Source of the DNA: Epichloe hybrida
Lineage: Eukaryota > Ascomycota > Sordariomycetes > Hypocreales > Clavicipitaceae
Assembly: GCA_019022495.1 (NCBI GenBank)
Contig: JAFEKR010000084.1
Span: 1 to 64,000 of the forward strand
Length of the DNA stretch: 64,000 nt
Direction: 5' to 3'
Shown here: positions 10,984-22,027 of the stretch, one piece after another
Layout of the letters: each line of letters begins with the position of its first letter
Position numbering within the stretch: the first letter of the stretch is position 1
The notes under the pieces: generated by a model
Told to the model about the DNA's origin: nothing
The model's database searches: none
Seen by the model: only the letters and a program-made list of their open reading frames with translations
Position numbers and translations under genes: made by a program

Positions 10984-12093
10984 ATGACAAACAGCAATAA
11001 CTCTCGCGGGACCCCAGGTGAAGTAGGAAGCCCTGCAAACACGGAAGGAACTATTTTGAGAGCACAGAGCTCTCCCGGGCTCGACGGAAACACTGAAAGG
11101 CAAGATGTCTTGATGCCCGAGCTGCGCATCCTGGAGGTGATGAGGACCATCAGATCAGGAAAAGCAGACGACACAATGGAGGCAGATTTGAGCTCGCAAG
11201 CAAACGAAAAACCCAGTGCGACGCCTTCGCCGCGAGGGATCTCGGGCCTCGAAGAAGCCAAGCCAAGCAGCTCAGTTCCCCGACGAGAAATTTGCGAAAG
11301 CCAAGAGATCCCGAAGTCAGAGAGTGCGAGCACGCCCATGGGTTTGGAACCCATGTCTAAGAAGGCTCGAAAGCGTGCGTACCAGAAGCTAGAAGAGGAG
11401 ACAGAGGGGTACCTGAAGGACTGGATTCCTACCTGGATTTCTAGTGTCAAGAAACGGGTTAGTTCGACAAAGCCGAGTCGAGGACAAGACAACGTGGAAT
11501 CCCTGAAAAAGTCTAAGCCATCGTCAAAGCCCCCAAAAGCACCCCCAGCACCGATGGCACCGATGGCACCGATCATGCCCTCAGTCGTCGTTGAAACTTG
11601 GGACAAACTTCCCAAAACTCGAGTCGAAATTGACTCTGCGCTAAAACTCAAGAGTCGACGAAGCGACTATGAAGACGTCGATGGTACAACTGAAGAGGGT
11701 GCGGCACCCACTGAAGGCAACCCCGAGTTGCCGGGAAAACGACAAGGTCTACGACCGAAACGAGGAAGCCTTCTGCGTCTAGCTCAAAAGGCTGGCCGTG
11801 ACACTATCACAGGCCCAGGAGCCGCCGATAAGGTGTCTGCAACTGAGGCGACTCCATTCAAGCCGTCTCGACCAGGCCGGGCCAAGGGCCGAACAGTCGT
11901 AGATGGGAGACGCGGCGTTATCAGAGCGAGGCGCGGCGCCCAAGCGGCAGCTTACGGAAAAGAGGCAGAGGGCGTCAAGGGAAAAACCAAAGCACATTTG
12001 CTGACGTTGGTGCATAGTGGTCATGCCACAAAACCCGCATCACGAGGTGGTGCGCGTGGGAGAGGTCGGCCACGAAAGCGAAACGCAATTTGA
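10984..12093 (+). CDS. Basic disordered protein with C-terminal AT-hook-like motif
   Basis: The product is 369 aa of low-complexity sequence rich in Ser, Pro, Lys, Arg and Gly, with no folded domain that I recognise. A moderately ordered stretch lies near residues 120-150 (KKARKRAYQKLEEE... then YLKDWIPTWISS). A PAPMAPMAPIMP repeat follows near residue 190. The C-terminus ends RGRGRPRKR, an AT-hook-like GRP core with flanking basics, which suggests DNA or chromatin binding and nuclear location by inference. The frame is open upstream without ATG, and the first in-frame ATG at 10984 (context CCAACATG) is used. No function is assigned. Confidence 0.6.
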   Translation: MTNSNNSRGTPGEVGSPANTEGTILRAQSSPGLDGNTERQDVLMPELRILEVMRTIRSGKADDTMEADLSSQANEKPSATPSPRGISGLEEAKPSSSVPRREICESQEIPKSESASTPMGLEPMSKKARKRAYQKLEEETEGYLKDWIPTWISSVKKRVSSTKPSRGQDNVESLKKSKPSSKPPKAPPAPMAPMAPIMPSVVVETWDKLPKTRVEIDSALKLKSRRSDYEDVDGTTEEGAAPTEGNPELPGKRQGLRPKRGSLLRLAQKAGRDTITGPGAADKVSATEATPFKPSRPGRAKGRTVVDGRRGVIRARRGAQAAAYGKEAEGVKGKTKAHLLTLVHSGHATKPASRGGARGRGRPRKRNAI

Positions 12094-14286
12094 AAAACCA
12101 GTGCTAAAGTCCCAGCTCCCGAAGCTCAAATAGCTTGCTCTTTGCTGATTGATTAGCTTCTTACCGTTCATTTCGCCGTTCTATGCTTGGAATTGACGTT
12201 TGGGTGGCCTGGCATTGCGTGCATTTCGTCGCGCTCACCGTCTGTTGTACGATGTTACTGCCGGCAGACACTTTTTCCAGCGCCCTGGAAGACCAAGGTT
12301 TTTATTTTGCGACCGTGAGTCTCCCGATACCGAAATCGCTGACCCAATTATTAACATTATTAGCTTGGCTCAATTACCCCGGTGCTCCTTCTCGCCGAGC
12401 TGAAATATCGTACCGACATGTCCTTATCGTTGAAGCATTGCTCGAGAGGTGGAAAAACATTTCTGTTCTTTCGAACGTTCCCAGCATGCCATGGATTTAA
12501 AGACGCTGGTTGAGGTCAGTGTCGTCTGTCTGTGAGGACGGAAAGGCAGTGATCTCTGCCATCGATGGTTGCGTTACGAAGGTCAACAATGCAAAGGAAG
12601 CCCAAGTGACGACGTGCCTAGTACTTCTCTCAAATAAACGCTGTGGGCACCTCTGATCCTATCGCATGTATATAGTGTTCCATCAACCAAACTCAAGCAA
12701 GCAGATGGCTGCTAGTGAGAGTTAGACGAAAACAATTGACAGATATTTAAACGCGGTTCAGTCCCAGTGGTAGACACAGTAGTTGCACCAATTTCATATG
12801 TCCAAGTGTTTGGTCTTACGAAGCCGCTAGGATTCCTCAGAAATGTCGTGTCGCCAAGAGGCAATAGGTTATTCGTAAACCACGGCAGAAGAATCTGCGA
12901 CTCTGAAGGCCTACCTACACCTGCTTCTGAGCATCGTGAACTAGACAGTTTCGGGGCTCAAACGCCCGAGACGTCGGATCAACATCTATATTGGAAGGGT
13001 CTTTCCACCCACCCTGAGCCCTCATTTGAGCTATTGCATTTGAGTCTGCTAAGCAGTGTGCGTGCAGAGTTCGACGGAACGGAACGCGCTGACTGGCTGA
13101 ATTCCGGAACGGCAGGGTCGAGAAGTTTTATTCAAGTATGTATCTACAGTTGGAGCCAGCTTTGTAATCAAGGTGACGAAGTGTTGGTCACCTACTCATG
13201 GTAAGATTGTGGCTCAAGGAACCATTCTCCCGTCGAGAAAAGACCTGTCCCAGGAAGAGACGTGGGCAGATTTTGCACAAGTTCACTACAGAGGCTCTTG
13301 ATCTAATGATTGAAATGAATGGTGAAATCCGTAGGTTGGATACCTATACTGTAGAGGCAGTTCATGTCACACGCTGTGCATTGCGTAGGCTGCGTAGGCT
13401 GCGTAGGCTGCGTTTGTCGTGTTGTCGTGTTCGGCTACCGCCGCCGTTTGCCTGTCTAGATGACTCGTCAATTAACCCTGCGAGGGGGGGGAAACTGGTG
13501 TCAGATGGCTTCAACCAAGGCAGTGTAGTGTGTTTGTCTTGCAACAGTGTCTTCGCTCTAGAAACAAGGCGACAGCATCTGAACAAACCGAACAAAGACT
13601 CAAACTTCAGTTCACAGCCGAAAAGGCCGTCTCCGCTATGAACGGTTGACGTGAATTTGTTGCAATTTTCGGTCACGTATTCCGTATGTACGTATTCGGC
13701 TATCGGGCTTTGTTAAGTTCCCGCTAGATGCATTTGTCGTAGCTGGCCCGCAGGCTTACACTGAGCACGTGTTTTGTCATCTGGACTCTAGCATAACCAC
13801 CACCGCCTCCCTCGCTCTCAACACCATTTCCAAGTATATCCAAGCCTCACTCAAGACATGACTCTATCTTAGTCGCTGAAGCATTTTTATCCACACACTC
13901 TGGTGTCGAAACTTGACCGCGCGCTCGAATCTCTCCCGCCAGCCGCTGACTTCACTGCTCGCCGGGCCCTTGCATTTCAGTCACCGACCCCCCCATCCCC
14001 CATCCAACGGAAGCCAAGCCCAGCATGTCGATTCACTTCTTCACTGTCCGTGAAGCCCCATTTTTACGCGCTTCTTCATTACGCGCTCGCCATAGCGAAA
14101 TATTTCAGAAACCGTCATGAGTGTTGTCTTCTCTTTGTCAACATTCGTTGGGTGCACCCATCGCTGCTTCGCTTTTTTTCCCCATCTCCAATTGCTCGTC
14201 AACATCTTTTAATCATCGCCGGATATCCATCGATCAAACTAAACTACACCTGTGTGTGACTCTGGACTCTGGAGGACGTAGAAGAT
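12094..14286. other. Long intergenic region and leader of the RRM gene
   Basis: About 2.2 kb without a convincing gene. A 9-bp tandem repeat (TGCGTAGGC, three copies plus a part) lies at 13382-13413. From about 13780 the plus strand becomes CT-rich, typical of fungal promoters and 5' leaders. Confidence 0.5.
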
Positions 14287-15941
14287 ATGGGCCATCACGG
14301 TCTATCAAACGGGGTTTCTCGCCAAGAGACTGCTTCAAGTGGTGAGGGACCTGCTGATACTGACATTTGACGCTTTTTTGAGGGTTCACTTTGTTGACCT
14401 TTTCTCCTTCTCGATTTGTGGCAGATCATGTTCAACTCCCTACAAGGCCGGGCTCCTCATCTACGCCATACAATAGGGGAGGTTGGCTCACCAACGTAGA
14501 TATCCCAACCGGTTTTGAAGATCAGCAGAGGCTTCGCTCCAGTCTCTCCAATTGGGAGCAAGTACAGGCTGGCTTACGCTCTATTACGAACGTTTCTCTC
14601 CCACGGCCAGTGGGGGCCTCTAACTCGACTTTGACATCATCTTCGTCTTCTGTTCAGGATCCAAATGCACATCTCATAAGAATCAATCATGGCAACCTAC
14701 CCAGCCATCTCCAAGGACTCCACCGTCAAAACATGAACACCAGCATCCCCGAAGAGATCGCGAACTCAATCCGCCAAACGACCTCCTCCAACGGACCCCT
14801 ACAGCCGCATGCTCATCAACACCCCTCATCTGTCATGTCGAACATCAGTCCCTCTCGACAGCGCTCCATGCATGATCTGACCACTTCCATCCCACCCCCA
14901 GTCATCGCTCGTCCCAATTCGATCCCCATCAGCAACCCGGCGCGCTTCGTTCCCCCCGGTCTCGTGCCGTTGCACCTCGTCAATGACCTCAACAGCGGCC
15001 TTGACCTCCGCAAAGTCGCGTATACGTCAAACTTGTACAGCAATCTGCTTTGCAACCCCCTTCAGAAGAACGACCGCCACATGATGACGGCGAACCTGGC
15101 GCCATCCCACCCGGCAGCCCCAAATGCCCATCCATATTCCGAACCAAGATTCGTCCCCATGCTGGCCATCACGCGTCCCGACAAGACAGGCAAGGACTTC
15201 ACACCAGTCCCCCTCGCAAGCACCCAGGTAGCCTCGCTCAAGTTCTCGCCCCGATACCACGGCATGCACACCGAGAACAACGCCAGCGTGGAATATCTCA
15301 AGCCAGAGCAGAACTGCGCCCTGTGGCTGACCAACCTCCCGCCTGATATCAAGGAAAAGGAACTCCTGGCAGCCATACGGAACGTAGGCCGCATCTACGC
15401 AACCTACATCAACTACCCCGACGGGTACACGCACAGCACCTCCGCTGCCAAGGTCGTCTTCTTCACGCCCGAGGCTGCGCAGAAACTCGTCGCGCATACT
15501 ACGCTCGTGAATCCAATGGTCATCCGAGGACACCACGTCAAGATTGCGCTGAACAGAATCAAGTATGCCAAGAGTAGCATGGAGAATGGCGAGTCGCGCG
15601 TGTTGATCATCACGGGGCACAAGGATTTTGTGAATGAGCAGAGCTTGACGGCATACTTTGAGGCCAGGTTCCAGTTTCAGATTGACGAGGCGCACACGCT
15701 GATCAGGCACAAGGAGCGAGCGGTGGTGGAGTACAAGTTCGGGAGCTATCGATGCCAGGCACAGATGGGGATGAAGGCGCTGCTGCTCGATCGTCCTGCT
15801 GGGTTCGAGATGGTCGAGTATGGGGCGGATCCATGTGAGGTCGGGAGTGATGTGACGTCTTTTACTGTTGCTGGGGAGCGGATCCAGGGGAGGGGTTTGT
15901 TGATCAAGGAACAGGGCGATTCTGGGTCTATGGATCAGTAG
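14287..15941 (+). CDS. RNA-binding protein with RRM domains
   Basis: The model is two exons, 14287-14341 and 14425-15941, giving 523 aa. The 83-bp intron has GTGAGG at its donor, CTGAC inside and CAG at its end, and joins in phase 1 (ATASS then DHVQL). The first 300 residues are disordered and Pro/Ser/Asn-rich. An RRM follows at about 315-395 (RNP2-like LWLTNL, then a KVVFF stretch as RNP1). A second RRM-like fold is seen at about 405-475 (VLIITG ... AVVEYKF). It probably binds mRNA; no specific ortholog is claimed. Starting at the first ATG of exon 1 avoids having to use a non-ATG start in exon 2. Confidence 0.8.
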
Positions 15942-17899
15942 CCGGGCTGTACAGGTCGGGAGGAGAGAGACGTGCAAACCTTTTTTTTTTTTTTTTTTTG
16001 TGTGTTTGTTTGTTTGTGATGCCAGAGACATCGTGTTGGAACATTGAACCAAAAGGGCCGATGCGGAACATCGTGTTGGTACATTGAACAAAAAGGCCGC
16101 GGATTATGGACGGAATGTGCTCAAAGTAGAAAAGCACGCGAGCTTGTTTCGGTATCAATTGCTTGCTTTCATACATATACCTCGCTCTCAGCTGAAAAAG
16201 GTCGGCCTTTGTAGTGGAAGAGTAGAATACGCATACAAGGCATGTTTTAAGGCAATGGAAAACGAGCAACAAAGCTCCATGTGTCTGGGCCTCTCAAGCA
16301 GAAGCACACTACCTACCGTCAACTCTCAGATTGGCACCATGCATGAACGCTGCTGCGCCCCCGGACAAGAGGAAGACTGCCGGCAACTTCGAATCCTCAG
16401 GGACTCCGAATTCCTTCCAACCGCTGCACACTCACCCGGTTGGCAATGTTGCCCGACATGGCTCGCGATGCCAGCTTCTGCAACTGGGCCCCATTCCGCG
16501 GGTGCTGGTGCTTGTGCTTCCAGGATTTGTCCAGACACGCGACACAGCCTCCCGATTTCCACGACTCCACGACTCCCATGGCCAAGAGTGATGGCGATTC
16601 CGCGGGCGCCGCCATGGCGATGGCGACTTGTTTTTTTCCCGGCCAGCGACAAGAGCGCTGGCGTTTGACATGGTTCTGACTCGGAGAAACGAGGGTGCGT
16701 TCAGGAGCAGCGAGATGGCGATGCTGATGTGATTTGGAACCGAGTTTTCTTTTCATGGCGCCCCGACCTGGAGCCGAGAAGTGGCGGCCCCCCCCCCTTT
16801 TTTTTCTTGTTGGGCTGCAGATGCGGCCGATGCTTCCGCTTCCGCTTCCGCTTTGGGATTGGGGACCCTCGAACAAATAAGTGATTGGGGGCCCTCGAAC
16901 AAATAAGTGATTGGGGGCCCTCGAACAAATAAGTGATGTGTTTGGACGGCAGTCTTATTTTCATTTTCAAAATGACATACACCTGGCAATGTTGAGGGGC
17001 GATGTTCTTTCTGACGCAGCAAGGTTTAAGAGTCCAAGCCATAACTCGAAGCCACCCACGATTCCATCGCCAACGGGGCAACGACAGCCCCGTGCTCAGT
17101 GGCCTCGTTTGACAAAAGTCTGACAGGTATTTCGGGTTTGATGAATAGGTTTTTGTGCCTGGATTTGGCGAAGCTTGTGAAGATGAAGTCTGCGGGGTTG
17201 AAATTTAGGAATTTGAAAGAAAAAAAAAAGAAAATTGTTAAAGGGGGCTCGTTCATTACGGAAAGAACGACAAGTTTGTCTACCAGCCAGAAAGAAAGAG
17301 CCACCCTGGAAATCTGGGGATCTTTTCTAAGTGCCGATGCACCAGATAACCTTAAAATGTGCCACTGATCGCAATCTGCGCTAATCGACATGCAAGTCCG
17401 GCCCACGCAGCAAGGGTATCGTGACGGTAGGAAAGATGGACATGCGTTGGAAAGTATCGCAGCAGAATGTTGCACACAAGTTCATGAACGAGTCCTATAT
17501 CCCCAGTCACTCACTCATCTTCACTTCTCTTGGGGTGTCGAGGAACTTCTATTTTTGCTCACGACCAGGTTTCAAACAAGGAGCCTGGCATGGCTGGCTG
17601 GTTTGCTTGATCAAAGTAAGTTCGACGGTACGGCGATCTACTTGCGAGGTGCTGCAAACGTGGAGTCAAAAGTAGAAAGTATATCCAAGATGAGGCGTAA
17701 TTTTTCTGTGTTGTCTCCTGTATAAGAAGTGCCAACGACGACTTCCAAAAAACCCCGGTTTCCCAGTCCCTCAGAAGCCAGATAGTCCCAATTCATCAAC
17801 CGGCCTATCGAACAGCTCGTCAGCTCGTTGTGCAGTACGTACTCTACTCTTCAAAACGCCTCCAACAAGCAAGTAGTACGAAACATATAAACTTTCCCG
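15942..17899. other. Intergenic region with short tandem repeats
   Basis: No gene is supported. Two 40-bp units repeat at about 16028-16107 (ACATCGTGTTGG...). Three 26-bp units containing CTCGAACAAATAAGTGATT repeat at 16861-16936. Several homopolymer runs (T, C, A) are present. Open frames here are alternative readings without codon structure or a family match. Confidence 0.5.
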
Positions 17900-19583
17900 A
17901 TGGAGCCACTCGCGCCTGATCACCGAGAGGACCAATGGCAGAGATATCTGACCCGACATGATCTACAATCCCTCTGGACATGTGCATATGAAACAGAACA
18001 GACCAAGTACGGACCTATTGTCCAAGGCCTTGAGGCCGAAGAGGACAAAAGAAGAAGGACGGAACAGCGAATAGAGCAGGACCAAGAGTACTGGGCCACC
18101 AGGAGCAGGTACTTCTCACTCAAACACCGTCGACGATACCAGGATACCTTGAGGGAGCTTTCTTTGGCTGCCGATATGGTCCAGCTGGCCTGGGCGGAGC
18201 GCTCCAACAATAACACCGCCTTCCAAACCAGCATGAAACGATATCAACAGAATGGCGGCAGGTGTGCCAAGCGTTTCAAGATACGACTCGGTGACTTCGG
18301 CGACGAGGACGCACGAGAGCTAGATGTTCATAAAACACTCTACAACTCGAGGTACTACTTCGGACACACTGGCGGAAAGTACATTTTTCGCCACGGCACC
18401 AATCGGAGCGGCGCCCATCCCACATCGAGCTCTTCTGGGGCCGTCTTCGCACCATCCGAACCATGCTCATGGCAAAACCCGTGCTGGGACAGTCTGCTGC
18501 AGGTCAACGAGGACGAGCTTCAGCAAACCTACACGTTTTGCGGAGTCGTGCCAAGGACCATGAAGGAGTACGGCGCCAGGTTTCGAGTCATCTGCCCAAA
18601 GGTCGTCCGGATGCTCAGGAGTCTCGTCACATTCGGGGACCCGGTCAGTGAGGCGCAGATCCATCTCCAGCTTGCGAAATACGCGGACGCGGACATTTCC
18701 CGAACCCAGCTCGTCGACCTGCATGACAAGTGGATGGAACGGGTTTTCGACGACGGGCCAAAGCGCCGATGGGCTCGGGACAAGACAAAGACTCATCCTC
18801 TGATTCTCGAGTGTGCATTCCTGATTGTCACCATCGGTGCCCTCGAGCGTGGTTTCGAGATTTGCATGGCACATCTGTTTCGCACTCTGCAGCTGGCCAC
18901 GGGGATGTCAGGCCACGCCATGACGGACGCGTATGAACGGATAGTATCTCAAGAAGCTTTTGACGAGCTACTGCACAAGCGCAACGTGGAAAACTGTCTT
19001 CTGTTCAGCGGTGAAGTACAAGAGGTATGTGACTATGTGACCAGAAACCCCTTCCCCCTTTCCACATTTGGCAAGTTGCGGGAATAATCTTATTCCGGGC
19101 CATTGTGAATTCATATGTATCACCCCCCCCACACGCCCAACGCGACCGAAAGCTAACGTTTTTTCCCCAAAGAATATTCACCACTTCTTCAAAGATTGTC
19201 GGTTCGAATCTGACCCCGTGCATCCCCTCAATCGCTTCAATTGCCTCAACGTGGAGTCGACATTAGCCAAATTAGACGGCCTCTCACAGCTGGACGATAC
19301 CGACACAGAATCTTCAGACTCTGAGCTGTCGGACCCCCCCGAGACCGAGACGGAAGACGCAGCGAGTGACGCCGCCGCCGCCGCCGACGACGACTACGAG
19401 GACGAGGACGAGGAGGAGGAGAAGAAGAAGGAGAACAGCAGCGACTCAGACGTCAAGCACACGTCTCGCGACCCTCCTACAAACGGCGGCTCAAAACGCA
19501 GCCGCACAGCTACGTCGGCCGGCCCTCACAAGCGACGGCGCAGACTCTCCCAGGAATCCTACAAAGCCCCCCGAGGCTGCTAA
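17900..19583 (+). CDS. Conserved-looking hypothetical protein with acidic C-terminus
   Basis: Two exons, 17900-19024 and 19173-19583, encode 511 aa. The 148-bp intron runs GTATGT...CTAAC...AAAG and joins in phase 0 (EVQE then NIHHFF). Residues 1-100 are charged and helix-prone. The middle holds a Cys/Trp-containing segment (about 200-230) and a hydrophobic helix (about 315-335, LECAFLIVTIGALERGF). The C-terminus is extremely acidic (about 425-460, Asp/Glu runs) and ends with a basic HKRRRR patch that could be a nuclear signal. I do not recognise the family. Without the intron the frame would stop at 19087, before the acidic tail. Confidence 0.65.
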
Positions 19584-19609
19584 AAGAACACACACACACA
19601 ACACAATCA

Positions 19610-20161
19610 ATGGCCTCGGTGCTCTCCCTCCGCGGCCTCTTTGGCGGCAGGCAATCCCGGCCAAGCAGCCTCCCCGCCACCATCACCGCCACCGCCCGCA
19701 ACCTCTTCTCGACCTCCTCCACATCCATGGCGCGCGTCCCCCCCAAAGCCGCGCCGGGGGCCAAGCCTATGCGGAAGAATCGCACGGCCCCCAAGTCGGA
19801 GAACTTCTACCGCATAAAGACTCTCAGGCAGAACATGTTCTCGCCGGCTCCGCCGCCCCTCCGAATGGCTCGCCTGCGGTACCTGCGCCACTGGACGATC
19901 CACCGGGCTTGGCAGCTTTTCAGGCGCCAGCAACACGACGCGATTGCCAAGGAGAGACAGAGAATGCACGCGGGCATGTACAATGCTTGTGAGGAGCTGC
20001 GCCAGACGGTCGGGCCAGAGGGCCGGGCCGAGGGATACCTGTACCGAGTTGCGATGGAGAAGAAGGGGGTCTGGGGTACGGATGCTGTGCCTATCGAATA
20101 TGCGAGGTTTCAGACTGATTATCCTGGAAAGGAGCCTTGGAATCATGATTGGAAGCGATGA
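19610..20161 (+). CDS. MRPL28: Mitochondrial large-subunit ribosomal protein mL40 (MRPL28 family)
   Basis: The product is 183 aa. The first 45 residues are rich in Arg, Ser and Thr with no acidic residue, which fits a mitochondrial targeting peptide. The mature part has RMARLRYLRHWTIHRAW (about 84-100), a Gln/Arg/Glu-rich helix with MYNACEEL, and an end with a Pro/Trp pattern (PGKEPWNHDW). This layout matches yeast Mrpl28 (mL40): an HxTI...W helix followed by a P...W...W tail. It is a structural protein of the mitochondrial 54S subunit. It starts only 26 bp after the stop of the upstream gene on the same strand, so the two transcripts must be very close or overlap. Confidence 0.85.
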   Translation: MASVLSLRGLFGGRQSRPSSLPATITATARNLFSTSSTSMARVPPKAAPGAKPMRKNRTAPKSENFYRIKTLRQNMFSPAPPPLRMARLRYLRHWTIHRAWQLFRRQQHDAIAKERQRMHAGMYNACEELRQTVGPEGRAEGYLYRVAMEKKGVWGTDAVPIEYARFQTDYPGKEPWNHDWKR

Positions 20162-21064
20162 GTAGATTGCGATGTGCGATGGGGGGGGCTTTTTTATTGA
20201 AAGCCGCGCCGCGCATGTGTATTCGGGCGGTTTGCTGTCAAGGGGCATTGTGGGCTCATGGGCTAGAGGACGGATCGCCGTCTTCTTGATATTTGCAATT
20301 GTACCATGGCACATGTATCAACAAAATGTGAAATTACAAGCATGATTCGAGCGGAGCATTTGACTTGCTACCCCGTAGCTTTGGGGTTCCATTGTTGGCC
20401 AAAGTTCGCTTTGTCTGGGAGTATCCTGATTTGTGTTTTCTTGTCCTAATATCTGCGCCAGTTGCATGACACGTTTTCTACCGGTCTCTCTTCACACATC
20501 GATTTTTGTTTGGGCGAGTCAAATCGTGCAACCCGCAGCCCTTCCGTGACATGAATAAAATGGACCAACCATATGCACAAAAAAAAATGATAAAATAAAG
20601 ACCAAGAGAATTACCAACATCCTTGCAAGATGAACCAAGCTTATGCCGCGTGTGCATGGACCAGTTGATGCGATCTGTTACCCCGTCCGCGCCCTATGAA
20701 TACAGAGAGTGAAACTGCCTTCGTGCGGGAGTAAAAAAAAAAAAAAGGCAGGTTCCGATAAGCCTCGCTGCAGTTCTGACATTAAGTGTTATCTGATGGA
20801 AAAGAGGGACGATGAGTTCGCTTGCCAAATATCACGACTCAAAAAAAAAAAAAAAAAAGAAAAAAAAAAGGGCTTTGTATGATAAGATGTGCTCTCGAAC
20901 AAGACATCATGGGGGTGGCGATGGCGAGCATTGAGGTGCTAGCTAATCTGTCGAGTGCCGAGGATAAATTCGTCAGGATCAAGAAATCAGGACAAGGTAG
21001 TCCGTAGTCCGTAGTCTGTAGTCTCTAAGTCAGTTGCTCGAGGGGCCGTCACGGCGATCCATTG
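20162..21064. other. Intergenic region between convergent genes
   Basis: It lies between the ends of the mL40 and rho2 genes. It holds A-rich tracts (for example 20733-20746 and 20840-20868) and AATAAA-like words, consistent with 3' ends. No gene is seen. Confidence 0.6.
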
Positions 21065-22027
21065 TTACAGAACAACACAACAACCACCGCCTTCGCCTTT
21101 TTCGAACGTCAAGAGTGCGGCTCGTGTGGCAGCTTCAAAGACGTCGTCCACGCCCTCGCCGCTCAAGCTTGAGCACTCAAGATACCGCTTAGCACCAACC
21201 TCCCGGGCTACCACCTCTCCGTCATGTGGTGTGAGAAATCGCTGTGACTTCTTTCGCATCTCCTCGATCGCTACTGGATCTTCTCGAAGATCCTTTTTTA
21301 GCCCTACTAGAATGATTGGGACTTCAGCACATAAGCGAGTCGCCTCCTCAATCCACTATGCGACCAGGACAAAATTCAAGTAAATCATTAGTCAAGGATC
21401 ACGTCGTCAAGTCCACGGTAACATGCACATACCTTGCTCTTTACATTATCCAATGAGTCGGGCATGTCAACAGAGAACCCGACCAAGATGACATGGGCTT
21501 TGGAATATGCTAGTGGCCGTAGTCTCTCGTAGTCTTCTTGGCCAGCAGTGTCCCACAAAGCTAACTGGACAGATTTGCCGTCGACTCTGCAATCGGTGAC
21601 ATAGTTCTCGAAGACCGTGGGGATCTTTCGAGACGCATTAGTTGGCTGTCATCGAGCTTCGCTGGTAGTTTCATATGAATCACGACTTACATAACGCTAC
21701 ATTAGACTCTGGTCAGCGACAAGACAATACAATAATGAGCATAGCAGGCACAATGGGGACGAACCGTAGGGAAGTATCCAAGTGTAAACACGCTGAGTAA
21801 ACTGGTCTTGCCACATGCACCATCACCTATGATGACAAGTTTCCTGTAGATGTAGGTATTAGTTTGACGATACTACCGACATTGATTTCTATACAGGCAG
21901 GCTTGATTCCGTATGGAACACCATGACTATAGTGTTGAGCGGAGTGCTCTCCGCTGGATGGAGGGACAGCATTAGCTTCTGATCAATCGTACCTGCGAAT
22001 GACATTTTGAGAATTTGAATTGGCCAT
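21065..22027 (-). CDS. rho2: Rho-family GTPase Rho2
   Basis: Five exons on the minus strand encode 200 aa: 22027-21993, 21843-21765, 21696-21691 (only 6 nt), 21624-21433 and 21355-21065. Every border is GT..AG. Visible motifs are the P-loop [11 protein letters not shown], the switch I region [13 protein letters not shown], the switch [10 protein letters not shown], the specificity loop VGLKKDLR (TKxD-like), and the CAAX box CVVL. The final Leu predicts geranylgeranylation and membrane attachment. The block [19 protein letters not shown] matches fission-yeast Rho2 closely. The family acts upstream of alpha-glucan synthesis and the cell-integrity pathway. The length equals S. pombe Rho2. Confidence 0.92.
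21691..21696 (-). other. rho2: Six-nucleotide microexon of rho2
   Basis: Minus-strand sequence TGTAG|CGTTAT|GTAAG. These six bases encode Arg-Tyr and bridge FPT and IPTVFENYV, giving the effector loop FPTRYIPTVF that Rho2 proteins carry. The flanking introns are 68 bp (21697-21764) and 66 bp (21625-21690). Leaving it out removes the switch I tyrosine while keeping frame. Confidence 0.85.

Noticed and set aside
12183..13641. Several plus-strand frames of 100-147 codons between the AT-hook and RRM genes
   Set aside because: They overlap each other, mostly start at non-ATG codons, include tandem repeat DNA and show no family pattern.
14391..14424. Extending the RRM protein N-terminus into MLTFSPSRFVA
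   Set aside because: It would start at TTG. The sequence is the 3' part of an intron with CTGAC and CAG, and an upstream ATG exon joins cleanly.
15027..16091. Long minus-strand frame (354 codons) opposite the RRM gene
   Set aside because: It is a shadow of the RRM coding frame; it runs into homopolymer and repeat DNA and shows no domain.
16084..16876. Overlapping frames on both strands in the 16.1-16.9 kb region
   Set aside because: They start at non-ATG codons, contain low-complexity sequence and have no splice-consistent extension.
19190..19225. GGTTCGAATC, resembling a tRNA B box
   Set aside because: It lies inside the second exon of a well-supported gene and no A box or cloverleaf fits around it. 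No tRNA was found in the window.
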